Both the position numbers and the translations under genes were made by a program. 28,528 bases of DNA from an uncultured Prevotella sp. GTDB lineage: Bacteria; Bacteroidota; Bacteroidia; Bacteroidales; Bacteroidaceae. Of the stretch, positions 1 to 8,299 are shown in pieces (position 1 is the first letter of the stretch; every line of letters begins with the position of its first letter). Where the stretch lies: positions 1 to 28,528 of the forward strand of contig CALFUF010000013.1 of assembly GCA_937916405.1 (NCBI GenBank), read 5' to 3'. The notes below the pieces were generated by a model. The model worked only from the letters and a program-made list of their open reading frames with translations. It had not been told where the DNA came from and did not search any database.

Positions 1-4
1 TTCT

Positions 5-36
5 TTTGGTTTTTCGCTCGATTTGCACTATCTTTG
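5..36 (+). promoter_or_regulatory. Promoter of tig
   Basis: A Bacteroidetes-type promoter: TTTG at 5-8, a 20-bp spacer, then TATCTTTG at 29-36 (consensus TAnnTTTG), followed by CA. Transcription should start near 43, giving a leader of about 38 nt before the tig ATG at 81. There is no Shine-Dalgarno sequence before the ATG. Confidence 0.75.
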
Positions 37-80
37 CACGCTCAAAACAGAAAATTTATAAATATATAAGGTATAAAAAG

Positions 81-1445
81 ATGAATATTTCATTTGAAGC
101 TCCTGATAAGATTAATGGCTTGATGACCATTACTCTGGAGAAAGAAGACTATCAAGGAGAGGTCGAGAAGATCTTGAAAGATTATCGTAAGCGTGCTAAT
201 GTTCCAGGCTTCCGCATAGGTATGACACCAATGGGCTTGATCAAACGCCAGTATGGTGCCGCAGTGAAGGTGGACGTGGTTAACAAGATGCTGGGTGAGA
301 AACTCTATGAGTATGTTCGTGAGAACAAGATCCAGATGCTTGGTGAGCCATTGCCAAGTGACAAGCAGGAGGCATTGAACTTCGAGGGCGACGAGCCTTT
401 GACTTTCAAGTTCGACATCGCTGTGGCTCCTGAGTTCGAGGCAAAGCTCAGTGGTAAGGACAAGATTGACTACTATAACATCACTGTTGACGACAAGCTC
501 ATCGACCAGCAGGTGGAGATGTACCAGCAGCGTGCCGGACAATATGAGAAGGCTGAGAAGTTCGACCCAGAGCAGCGTGACATGCTGAAGGGCGATCTCC
601 GTGAGCTGGACGAGAATGGTAATGTAAAAGAAGACGGTATCACCGTTGCTGACGCAGTACTGATGCCTCAGTATATGAAGGTGGACGACCAGAAGAAACT
701 CTTCGATGGCGCTAAGCTGGGTGATATTATCACCTGGAACCCTCGCAAGGCTTATCCAGAGAGTGATGTGGAGGTGTCTTCCTTGTTGAAGATCCAGAAA
801 GAGGACGTGAAGGACCACGAGGGCGACTTCACCTACCAGATTACAGAGATCAGCCGCTTCATGAAGGCAGAGGTCAACCAGCAGTTGTTCGACCAGACCT
901 TTGGCGAGGGCACTGTGAAGGACGAGAAGGAGTTCCGTCAGAAGATAGCAGACCAGATCAGTCAGCAGTTCAAGGCAGACTCCGACTATAAGTTCCTGCT
1001 CGATGTTCGCCAGCACATGGAGAAGAAGGTGGGCAAGCTGGAGTTCCCAGAGGCTATCCTGAAGCGTGTGATGCTGAACAATAACAAGGATAAGGGTGCC
1101 GACTTCGTAGAGAAGAACTTCGAGGCAAGTATCAAGGAGCTCGGCTGGCACCTGATCAAGGAGCAGCTCGTCGCTGCCCAGGAGATCAAGGTAGAGGATG
1201 CCGACCTGAAGAGTGTCGCCAAGGAGGCTGCCCGTGCCCAGTTCGCCCAGTATGGTATGTCAAACGTACCCGACGAGTATCTGGAGAACTATGCCGCAGA
1301 GATGCTGAAGAAGCGTGAGAACGTAGACGGACTCGTAGACCGTGCCGTTGACGTGAAACTGACAGAGGCACTCAAAGGTGTTGTCAAACTCAATGAGAAA
1401 GACATCACCTTGGAGGACTTCCAGAAGATGCTGCAAGAAAAATAA
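81..1445 (+). CDS. tig: Trigger factor (ribosome-associated chaperone)
   Basis: This encodes a 454-residue trigger factor, the chaperone that binds the ribosome at the nascent-chain exit and shields new proteins as they fold. The N-terminal ribosome-binding domain (about 1-130) carries the signature loop GFRIGMTP at residues 43-50; the family usually has Lys where this protein has Met at 48. A FKBP-like middle domain (about 150-245) is divergent, so prolyl isomerase activity is uncertain. The helical C-terminal cradle follows. The length is close to the family's usual 430-450. I chose ATG 81 because the frame is open further upstream only through the promoter, and MNISFEAPDK matches the normal N-terminus. 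clpP and clpX lie immediately downstream, the usual clustering with the ClpXP protease. Confidence 0.95.
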   Translation: MNISFEAPDKINGLMTITLEKEDYQGEVEKILKDYRKRANVPGFRIGMTPMGLIKRQYGAAVKVDVVNKMLGEKLYEYVRENKIQMLGEPLPSDKQEALNFEGDEPLTFKFDIAVAPEFEAKLSGKDKIDYYNITVDDKLIDQQVEMYQQRAGQYEKAEKFDPEQRDMLKGDLRELDENGNVKEDGITVADAVLMPQYMKVDDQKKLFDGAKLGDIITWNPRKAYPESDVEVSSLLKIQKEDVKDHEGDFTYQITEISRFMKAEVNQQLFDQTFGEGTVKDEKEFRQKIADQISQQFKADSDYKFLLDVRQHMEKKVGKLEFPEAILKRVMLNNNKDKGADFVEKNFEASIKELGWHLIKEQLVAAQEIKVEDADLKSVAKEAARAQFAQYGMSNVPDEYLENYAAEMLKKRENVDGLVDRAVDVKLTEALKGVVKLNEKDITLEDFQKMLQEK

Positions 1446-1474
1446 GTTTTTTTAAGAAAAAAAACAGCATTATA

Positions 1475-1506
1475 TTTCGGGGTTACCAACTTTTTTCGTA
1501 ATTTTG
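1475..1506 (+). promoter_or_regulatory. Promoter of clpP-clpX-recQ
   Basis: TTTC at 1475-1478 serves as a -33 element, followed by a 20-bp spacer and TAATTTTG at 1499-1506. Transcription should start near 1513, 55 nt before clpP. The -7 element lies inside the loop of a long inverted repeat (1482-1537). Confidence 0.65.
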
Positions 1507-1546
1507 TATCTACAATATGCGGAAAAGAGTTGGTAACTCTCTTTTT
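1482..1546 (+). promoter_or_regulatory. Inverted repeat around the clpP promoter core, with leader hairpin and T-run
   Basis: Bases 1482-1497 (GTTACCAACTTTTTTC) pair with 1522-1537 (GAAAAGAGTTGGTAAC): 16 bp with one G-T pair, of which the outer 9 bp are perfect. The 24-nt loop holds the -7 box. The right arm also contains a compact hairpin, AGAGTT-GGT-AACTCT (1526-1540), followed by a run of six T. It could be an operator, the tig terminator, a leader attenuator or a combination. Which one is inference. Confidence 0.55.
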
Positions 1547-1567
1547 TGCTAAATCGAAAAATAGAAA

Positions 1568-2236
1568 ATGATGAACAACGATTTTAGAAAATATGCTACC
1601 AAGCATTTAGGAATGAATGGCCTCGTACTTGACGAAGTAGTCAGCGCACAGGCTCAGTATTTGAACCCCTATATCCTGGAGGAACGCCAGTTGAACGTGA
1701 CACAGATGGACGTTTTCTCTCGTCTTATGATGGACCGCATCATCTTCCTCGGCACCCAGATTGACGACTATACCGCCAACACCCTGCAGGCGCAGCTGCT
1801 GTATCTCGACTCTGTAGACAGCGGCAAGGATATCTCTATCTACCTCAACTCACCTGGTGGCAGTGTGACGGCAGGACTGGGTATCTATGACACCATGCAG
1901 TTCATCTCCTCCGATGTCGCTACCATCTGCACAGGTATGGCTGCTTCGATGGCTGCCGTCCTGCTGGTCGCTGGTAAGGAGGGTAAACGCTCCGCACTGC
2001 CCCATAGTCGTGTGATGATCCATCAGCCGCTGGGTGGTGTACAGGGTCAGGCATCCGATATCGAGATTGAGGCAAAGGAGATTATGAAGTTCAAGAAAGA
2101 GCTCTATACGATTATCTCCGAGCACTCACACACCCCATATGATAAGGTGTGGAACGACTCTGACCGTAACTACTGGATGACGGCAGAGGAGGCGAAGGAA
2201 TATGGTATGATTGATCAGGTATTGGTGAAGAAATAA
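1568..2236 (+). CDS. clpP: ATP-dependent Clp protease proteolytic subunit ClpP
   Basis: This is a 222-residue ClpP, the serine peptidase that forms a double-ring barrel and degrades substrates fed in by ClpX. The nucleophile is Ser127 in GMAASMAA, and the base is His152 in MIHQPLGG. Aligned by spacing (His + 49) and by the motif DSDRNYWMTAEEA against E. coli DTERDRFLSAPEA, the third triad position is Asn201 rather than Asp. The substrate-binding strand NSPGGSVTAG is intact. The start could be ATG 1568 or 1571. The stop overlaps the clpX start by one base (TAATG), so the two are translationally coupled. Transcription probably starts at the promoter just upstream, with tig read-through possible. 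Confidence 0.96.
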   Translation: MMNNDFRKYATKHLGMNGLVLDEVVSAQAQYLNPYILEERQLNVTQMDVFSRLMMDRIIFLGTQIDDYTANTLQAQLLYLDSVDSGKDISIYLNSPGGSVTAGLGIYDTMQFISSDVATICTGMAASMAAVLLVAGKEGKRSALPHSRVMIHQPLGGVQGQASDIEIEAKEIMKFKKELYTIISEHSHTPYDKVWNDSDRNYWMTAEEAKEYGMIDQVLVKK

Positions 2237-3453
2237 TGAAGAAAGTATGTAGCTTCTGCGGAAGATCTGACAAAGAGGTAAAACTGCTAATCACTGGTCT
2301 TAATGGTAATATCTGCGAGGATTGTGTCGCACAGGCGTACGAGATAGCGAAGGCGAACGGCTATGGTCCTGACGCGAAGAAGGCTCCAGAGAGTGCTATT
2401 GACTTGAAAAAAGTACCTAAGCCCAAAGAGATCAAGGAGTATCTCGACCAGTATGTCATCGGACAGGATGAGGCAAAGCGTTTCCTCTCCGTTGCCGTCT
2501 ATAACCACTATAAGCGTCTGCAGCAGCCTGTTGACGAGAATGGGGTGGAGATAGAAAAGAGCAACATCATCATGGTGGGCTCGACAGGAACAGGAAAGAC
2601 CCTGCTTGCCCGTACCATCGCGAAACTCCTCGACGTCCCCTTCACCATCGTTGACGCGACGGTTTTCACAGAGGCGGGCTATGTGGGTGAGGACGTGGAA
2701 AGTATCCTGTCCCGCCTGTTACAAGTAGCTGATTATAACCTGGAGGCAGCCCAGCGGGGTATTGTCTTCATCGACGAGATAGATAAGATAGCCCGTAAGA
2801 GCGACAACCCCAGCATCACCCGTGATGTGAGTGGTGAGGGCGTGCAGCAGGGACTCTTGAAACTATTGGAGGGAACCACAGTCAACGTACCCCCACAGGG
2901 AGGGCGTAAACACCCTGACCAGGAGTATATCCATGTGGACACGAGGAACATCCTGTTTATCTGTGGTGGAGCCTTCGATGGCATAGAGCGTAAGATAGCC
3001 CAGCGTCTGAATACCCATGTGGTGGGCTATAACTCCGTCCAGAACGTGCGAAAGATTGACAAGGGCGACCTGATGCAGTATGTGCTGCCACAGGACTTGA
3101 AGTCGTTCGGACTCATCCCTGAGATTATTGGTCGTCTGCCTGTCTTGACCTATCTGAACCCCCTTGACCGTGAGGCTTTGGAGCGGATTCTGGTAGAACC
3201 TAAGAACTCTATCGTGAAGCAGTATCAGAAACTGTTTGAGATGGACGGTATCAAGTTGACGTTCACACCAGAGGCTCTGACGCTCATCGTCGACAAGGCA
3301 GTGGAATACAAGCTTGGTGCTCGCGGACTGCGTTCTATCGTGGAGAGTATCATGATGGACGCGATGTTCGAGGTACCCTCGAAACGAACTAAATCCTTTG
3401 AGGTGACAGCAGAGTATGCGCAACAGCAGCTCGATAAGTCACACTTACAATAA
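2236..3453 (+). CDS. clpX: ATP-dependent Clp protease ATP-binding subunit ClpX
   Basis: This 405-residue AAA+ unfoldase recognises tagged or damaged proteins and threads them into ClpP. The N-terminal zinc domain has Cys5, Cys8, Cys27 and Cys30. The AAA+ core has Walker A GSTGTGKT (115-122), Walker B IVFIDEID (176-183), the pore loop GYVG (148-151), the substrate-gripping RKH loop (224-226) and sensor 2 GARGLRS. The ClpP-docking loop, IGF in E. coli, aligns with VGY at 263-265, a conservative variant that should still dock in the ClpP pockets. The length is somewhat below the usual 410-425 residues. It overlaps clpP by one base, and recQ follows 12 nt after the stop. Confidence 0.97.
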   Translation: MKKVCSFCGRSDKEVKLLITGLNGNICEDCVAQAYEIAKANGYGPDAKKAPESAIDLKKVPKPKEIKEYLDQYVIGQDEAKRFLSVAVYNHYKRLQQPVDENGVEIEKSNIIMVGSTGTGKTLLARTIAKLLDVPFTIVDATVFTEAGYVGEDVESILSRLLQVADYNLEAAQRGIVFIDEIDKIARKSDNPSITRDVSGEGVQQGLLKLLEGTTVNVPPQGGRKHPDQEYIHVDTRNILFICGGAFDGIERKIAQRLNTHVVGYNSVQNVRKIDKGDLMQYVLPQDLKSFGLIPEIIGRLPVLTYLNPLDREALERILVEPKNSIVKQYQKLFEMDGIKLTFTPEALTLIVDKAVEYKLGARGLRSIVESIMMDAMFEVPSKRTKSFEVTAEYAQQQLDKSHLQ

Positions 3454-3465
3454 AAAGCAAAGCCT

Positions 3466-5649
3466 ATGGCAAATAAGAAAGTGAATCTGGCAGAAGCCCT
3501 GAAGAAATACTTCGGTTTCGACAAGTTCAAAGGTGATCAGGAAGCCATCGTTCAGAATGTGCTCGATGGCAAGGATACATTTGTGCTGATGCCCACTGGT
3601 GGTGGCAAGTCGCTCTGCTATCAGTTGCCCTCACTATTGATGGACGGAACGGCAATTGTCATCTCTCCATTGATTGCTCTGATGAAAAACCAAGTGGATG
3701 TCATCAGTGCAATGAGTGAAGAGGGGACGGCACATTATCTGAACTCCTCTTTGAACAAAGCGGCAATAGACCAAGTGAAGAAGGATGTCAAGGAAGGACG
3801 TACCAAACTGCTTTATGTGGCTCCTGAGTCGTTGACAAAGGAGGATAACGTGGAGTTCCTGAAACAGGCAAAGATATCATTCTATGCTATTGATGAGGCT
3901 CATTGTATCTCTGAATGGGGACATGACTTCCGACCAGAGTATCGTCGTATCCGTCCGATTATCAATGAGATAGGTAATGCCCCAATCATTGCCTTGACAG
4001 CAACGGCTACTGATAAGGTGCGTACGGATATCAAGAAAAACCTGGGTATCGTGGATGCGACAGAGTTCAAGAGCTCGTTTAACCGTCCCAACCTCTATTA
4101 TGAGGTACGTCCGAAAACCAAGGATGTTGACAAGGATATCATCAAGTTTATCAAACAGCATCCAGGAAAGAGCGGCATCATCTACTGTCTCTCTCGTAAG
4201 AAGGTAGAGGAATTGGCAGAGATCCTGCGTGCTAACGAGATCAAGGCACAGGCATATCATGCAGGACTGGACTCTGCGCTTCGCTCACAGACGCAGGATG
4301 ACTTCCTGATGGAGAAAATTGATGTCATCGTTGCTACCATCGCCTTTGGTATGGGTATCGACAAACCTGATGTACGCTTTGTCATCCATTATGATATCCC
4401 CAAGTCACTGGAAGGCTACTATCAGGAGACTGGTCGTGCGGGTCGTGATGGTGGAGAGGGCTTGTGTATCACCTTCTATGCCAATAAGGACTTGCAGAAA
4501 CTCGATAAGTTTATGGAGGGTAAACCTGTCGCCGAACAGGATATCGGCAGACAGCTACTGCAAGAGACGGCTGCCTATGCCGAGACGTCCGTATGTCGGC
4601 GTAAGATGCTGTTGCACTATTTTGGAGAGATATATGAGCAGGATAACTGTCATAACTGCGACAACTGTCTGCATCCGAAGACCAAGATAGAGGCAAAAGA
4701 CCAGTTGGTGATCGTGCTGAATACAGTCATAGTCCTCAAGGAGAACTTCCGTTCAGACTATGTGATAGACTTTATCATGGGTCGTGAGACGGAGGATATC
4801 CTTGCCCATAATCATCAGGAGCAAGAACTCTTCGGAGCTGGGGAGGATGAAGACGAGAAGCTGTGGAATCCGGTAATCCGTCAGGCGTTGATAGCAGGTT
4901 ATCTGAAAAAGGACGTGGAGAACTATGGTCTGTTGAAGATCACCTCAGCAGGTAAGAGATTCCTGAAGAAACCGGAATCATTCATGATCGTGGAAGACAA
5001 AGAGTTTTCCGACGATTATGAAGGGACGCCAGAACAAGAGGGTGGAACCAGTGCTTTGGATCCTACCCTGAACTCGATGCTGAAAGACTTACGTAAGAAG
5101 GTGTCAAAGAAGATGGGACGTCCTCCTTATGTCATCTTCCAAGATGTGTCGTTGGAGCAGATGGCAACAGACTATCCTGTGACCTTGGAGGAATTGAAGA
5201 ATATCCAGGGCGTGGGAGAGGGAAAGGTGAAACAACCCTATGCACAGGAGTTTGTCGACCTCATCAAACGCTATTGCGAGGAGAACGATATCACCCGTCA
5301 GGCAGACTTGCGTGTTCGTACTGTCGCCAAGAAGTCGATGCTGAAAGTGAAAATTATTCAAGGCATCGACAGACAAGTGGCACTGGATGATATCGCTAAC
5401 GCGCAAGGTCTGGAATTCGAGGAGCTCCTCGATGAGGTGGAGGCTATCGTATATAGTGGCACTAAGCTGAACATCGACTATTTCCTCGATGAGGTGATGG
5501 ATGAGGATCATATTGATGAAATCTATGATTACTTCTCAGAGAGTGACACAGATTCCTTGGAAGCTGCTATTGACGAATTGGGCGACGAGTGCTCAGAGGA
5601 CGAGATTCGTCTGGTACGTATCAAGTTCATCTCTGAAATGGCGAACTGA
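3466..5649 (+). CDS. recQ: ATP-dependent DNA helicase RecQ
   Basis: This 727-residue 3'-5' DNA helicase acts in recombinational repair and replication-fork processing. The helicase core shows Walker A PTGGGKS (43-49), the DEAH box (143-146) and motif VI QETGRAGRDG (320-329). A zinc site follows with Cys377, Cys395, Cys398 and Cys401, then a winged-helix RQC domain (about 410-510), an acidic linker, and an HRDC domain (about 540-615). A further region of about 100 residues after the HRDC looks helix-turn-helix-like and ends in a very acidic stretch. It makes the protein longer than E. coli RecQ (about 610) and appears usual in Bacteroidetes. Only 12 nt separate it from clpX, so it is probably in the same transcript. 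Confidence 0.95.
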   Translation: MANKKVNLAEALKKYFGFDKFKGDQEAIVQNVLDGKDTFVLMPTGGGKSLCYQLPSLLMDGTAIVISPLIALMKNQVDVISAMSEEGTAHYLNSSLNKAAIDQVKKDVKEGRTKLLYVAPESLTKEDNVEFLKQAKISFYAIDEAHCISEWGHDFRPEYRRIRPIINEIGNAPIIALTATATDKVRTDIKKNLGIVDATEFKSSFNRPNLYYEVRPKTKDVDKDIIKFIKQHPGKSGIIYCLSRKKVEELAEILRANEIKAQAYHAGLDSALRSQTQDDFLMEKIDVIVATIAFGMGIDKPDVRFVIHYDIPKSLEGYYQETGRAGRDGGEGLCITFYANKDLQKLDKFMEGKPVAEQDIGRQLLQETAAYAETSVCRRKMLLHYFGEIYEQDNCHNCDNCLHPKTKIEAKDQLVIVLNTVIVLKENFRSDYVIDFIMGRETEDILAHNHQEQELFGAGEDEDEKLWNPVIRQALIAGYLKKDVENYGLLKITSAGKRFLKKPESFMIVEDKEFSDDYEGTPEQEGGTSALDPTLNSMLKDLRKKVSKKMGRPPYVIFQDVSLEQMATDYPVTLEELKNIQGVGEGKVKQPYAQEFVDLIKRYCEENDITRQADLRVRTVAKKSMLKVKIIQGIDRQVALDDIANAQGLEFEELLDEVEAIVYSGTKLNIDYFLDEVMDEDHIDEIYDYFSESDTDSLEAAIDELGDECSEDEIRLVRIKFISEMAN

Positions 5650-5687
5650 CGCTCCACGTTAAATCGTATTAATAATGTGGCGAAACG

Positions 5688-5740
5688 CTTGCCATGTCGG
5701 AAAAAATGAGTAATTTTGCACGCAATAAAATTTAAAGGAG
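5688..5740 (+). promoter_or_regulatory. Promoter and ribosome binding site of guaB
   Basis: CTTG at 5688-5691, a 19-bp spacer and TAATTTTG at 5711-5718, followed by CACG, form a promoter. AAAGGAG at 5734-5740 is a good Shine-Dalgarno match 6 nt before ATG 5747, uncommon in this phylum and in this window. Confidence 0.7.
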
Positions 5741-5746
5741 TATTAT

Positions 5747-7228
5747 ATGTCATCATTTATTGCAGACAAGATTGTTATGGACGGTTTGACTTTTGACGAC
5801 GTCCTGTTGATTCCCGCTTATTCAGAAGTACTGCCAAAGACAGTAGAGTTGCGAACCCAGTTCTCACGTCATATTCAGTTGAATGTGCCGTTTGTTACTG
5901 CTGCGATGGATACTGTCACAGAAAGCCAGATGGCTATTGCCATTGCCCGTGAGGGTGGTATCGGTGTCATTCACAAGAATATGTCCATCGAGAACCAGGC
6001 TCGTGAGGTCGCTATCGTTAAGCGTGCTGAGAATGGTATGATCTATGACCCTGTTACCATCCCCCTTGGCTCAACAGTAGCACAGGCTTTGGATATCATG
6101 GCAGAGTATCATATCGGCGGTATCCCCGTAGTGGATGAAGAGAAGCATCTGGTGGGTATCGTGACCAATCGTGACCTGCGCTTTGAGCGTCGTCTGGATC
6201 GACCCATCGAGGAGATTATGTCTAAGGATAATCTGGTAACGACTCACCAACAGACTGACTTGATTGCGGCTGCCCAGATCCTGCAGGAGAATAAGATTGA
6301 GAAACTGCCTGTAGTGGATAAGGACAATCACCTGATTGGTTTGATTACTTATAAGGATATTACTAAAGCAAAGGATAAACCCATGGCTTGCAAGGACGAG
6401 AAAGGTCGTCTGCGTGTAGCTGCTGGTGTGGGTGTTACTGTTGATACCCTTGACCGTATGCAGGCTTTGGTGAATGCTGGTGCTGACGCTATTGTGATTG
6501 ATACGGCACACGGGCATTCCAAGGGCGTGATAGAGAAACTGCGTGAGGCAAAAGCTTCTTTCCCCCATATTGATATCGTAGTGGGTAATATCGCTACAGG
6601 TGAGGCTGCTAAACTGCTTGTGGAGAATGGTGCTGATGCTGTGAAGGTGGGTATCGGACCAGGTTCTATCTGTACCACTCGTGTCGTAGCTGGTGTGGGT
6701 GTTCCGCAGTTGAGTGCCGTTTATGATGTCTATCAGGCATTACAAGGTACTAGTGTGCCTTTGATTGCTGATGGTGGCTTGCGCTATTCAGGTGACATCG
6801 TCAAGGCTCTTGCCGCTGGTGGCTCTTGCGTGATGGTCGGCTCCCTTGTAGCTGGTACTGAGGAGAGTCCTGGTGACACAATTATCTATAACGGACGTAA
6901 GTTCAAGAGCTATCGTGGTATGGGTTCACTGGAGGCGATGGAGCATGGCTCAAAGGATCGTTATTTCCAGGCTGACACCAAGGATGTGAAGAAACTTGTC
7001 CCAGAGGGAATCGCTGGTCGTGTTCCTTATAAAGGAACTGTTCAGGAGGTGATTTATCAGATGGTTGGTGGCTTGCGTTCTGGTATGGGCTATTGTGGCG
7101 CCTCTACGATAGAGAAACTGCATGATGCGAAATTCACTCGTATCACCAACGCTGGTGTTAACGAGAGTCACCCGCATGATATCACGATTACCAGTGAGGC
7201 TCCGAACTATTCACGTCCTAACGACTAA
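5747..7228 (+). CDS. guaB: Inosine-5'-monophosphate dehydrogenase
   Basis: This 493-residue enzyme oxidises IMP to XMP with NAD+, the committed step of guanine nucleotide synthesis in the cytoplasm. The TIM-barrel catalytic domain is split by two CBS domains (about residues 97-150 and 155-210), which in this family sense purine nucleotides. The catalytic loop is GIGPGSICTTR, with the nucleophile Cys309. The IMP-binding DGGLRYSGD and the flap region toward the C-terminus are also present. The length is normal. ATG 5747 is fixed by the Shine-Dalgarno sequence and the promoter. It is the first gene of a packed run: the next coding region starts one base after its stop. Confidence 0.97.
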   Translation: MSSFIADKIVMDGLTFDDVLLIPAYSEVLPKTVELRTQFSRHIQLNVPFVTAAMDTVTESQMAIAIAREGGIGVIHKNMSIENQAREVAIVKRAENGMIYDPVTIPLGSTVAQALDIMAEYHIGGIPVVDEEKHLVGIVTNRDLRFERRLDRPIEEIMSKDNLVTTHQQTDLIAAAQILQENKIEKLPVVDKDNHLIGLITYKDITKAKDKPMACKDEKGRLRVAAGVGVTVDTLDRMQALVNAGADAIVIDTAHGHSKGVIEKLREAKASFPHIDIVVGNIATGEAAKLLVENGADAVKVGIGPGSICTTRVVAGVGVPQLSAVYDVYQALQGTSVPLIADGGLRYSGDIVKALAAGGSCVMVGSLVAGTEESPGDTIIYNGRKFKSYRGMGSLEAMEHGSKDRYFQADTKDVKKLVPEGIAGRVPYKGTVQEVIYQMVGGLRSGMGYCGASTIEKLHDAKFTRITNAGVNESHPHDITITSEAPNYSRPND

Positions 7229-7229
7229 G

Positions 7230-8297
7230 ATGAAGTCCCGACTGTTGTCCGTCTTCATGATGCTTGTACCTATGATGGTACAGGCAGCTGATGATCCGAT
7301 ATTGTTTACGGTAGGTGATATGCCTGTGACACGATCGGAGTTCGAACAGTCGTATTTGAAGAATACAACCCTCACTCGTGTGAGTCATCAGACCATAGCC
7401 GACTATCTGGAATTGTATATCGTCTACAAACTGAAAGTGAAGGCGGCATTAGATGCTCATATTGATGCTACTTCTTCATTCAAGGCGGAATACGTACGCT
7501 GTCTGAATGGTCTGCCAGAACAGACAGTCCCTATTTTGGATGCCACTCCTGTTGTTCCACAGGGCTCAGACAAATGGAGAGTCAGAAAGATGGGATACGG
7601 TGAGGTGATTTGTCCTGCCCAGATAATGATACGGCTTCCTCAAAAGGCAAGTCGGGAAGAACAGCGACAGGCACAAAAACAGATAGAGTCGATATATCAG
7701 GACTTGCAGGACGGGGGAGATTTCGGACAGCTGGCTCGTCAATACTCCCAAGACAAGAATTCATCTGTTGCTGATGGCGTGATGGGCTGGTATGGACGAG
7801 GGCAAATGCTCAAAGAAATAGAGGATGTTGCCTTCGGACTGAGGAAAGGAGAGATGAGCCGTCCCTTCCTTTCTACTATAGGTTACCATATCTTATTGAT
7901 GAAAGATCGTAAGCCCTTTGGTGAATTAGAAGAAACATATTCCTATGATGTAGAGAAACGACCCATTCGTGATGATGCGCCCATTGGAAATATCGAAATG
8001 CCAATGCAAGGTTTGCAAAAAGAGTATTATGAAGGACTTCTTTTGTATGAGCAGGGAAAACAGTCTGTAGGGCGGCATGCCGCTGAGGATGAGGAAGCAC
8101 TGAAATACTATTTCAAGAAGAATAAAAAGAAATATAAACGCAAAGGCTTTAAGCCCAAAGACTATACAGAAGTACGGGAACTGGTGGTAGCTGATTTGCA
8201 GGAAGAAATGAATAAACGCTGGGTGACTGATTTGAGGAAGAAGTATCTGGTAAGCATAAATAAAAAGGTATTAAAGACAGTAAACAATCATCGTTGA
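7230..8297 (+). CDS. Periplasmic parvulin-type peptidyl-prolyl isomerase (SurA-like)
   Basis: This 355-residue exported protein has a signal peptide at residues 1-19 (cleavage near VQA/A), a SurA-N-like helical region (about 22-115) and one parvulin PPIase domain at about 128-227 (QIMIRLP...GWYGRGQM...GYHILLMKDR). A C-terminal helical region rich in Lys and Glu follows. It probably assists folding of envelope and outer-membrane proteins in the periplasm. I chose ATG 7230, one base after the guaB stop, because it gives a clean signal peptide; the frame is open further upstream but inside guaB. It is followed directly by a second, two-domain SurA homologue. I am sure of the family; the substrates are unknown. 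Confidence 0.85.
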   Translation: MKSRLLSVFMMLVPMMVQAADDPILFTVGDMPVTRSEFEQSYLKNTTLTRVSHQTIADYLELYIVYKLKVKAALDAHIDATSSFKAEYVRCLNGLPEQTVPILDATPVVPQGSDKWRVRKMGYGEVICPAQIMIRLPQKASREEQRQAQKQIESIYQDLQDGGDFGQLARQYSQDKNSSVADGVMGWYGRGQMLKEIEDVAFGLRKGEMSRPFLSTIGYHILLMKDRKPFGELEETYSYDVEKRPIRDDAPIGNIEMPMQGLQKEYYEGLLLYEQGKQSVGRHAAEDEEALKYYFKKNKKKYKRKGFKPKDYTEVRELVVADLQEEMNKRWVTDLRKKYLVSINKKVLKTVNNHR

Positions 8298-8299
8298 TC

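Noticed and set aside
90..1151. Long open frame of 353 codons on the minus strand inside tig
   Set aside because: It lies wholly antisense to a clear trigger factor gene, its translation is Leu/Val-rich with no family motif, and it comes from the codon bias of tig.
1446..1463. T7/A8 inverted repeat right after the tig stop as terminator
   Set aside because: The stem is almost only A-T pairs and no T-run follows it; the later 1482-1546 structure is a better candidate.
5641..5685. Possible terminator between recQ and guaB (CCAC ... GTGG)
   Set aside because: Only four firm pairs, a loop of about 18 nt and no T-run.
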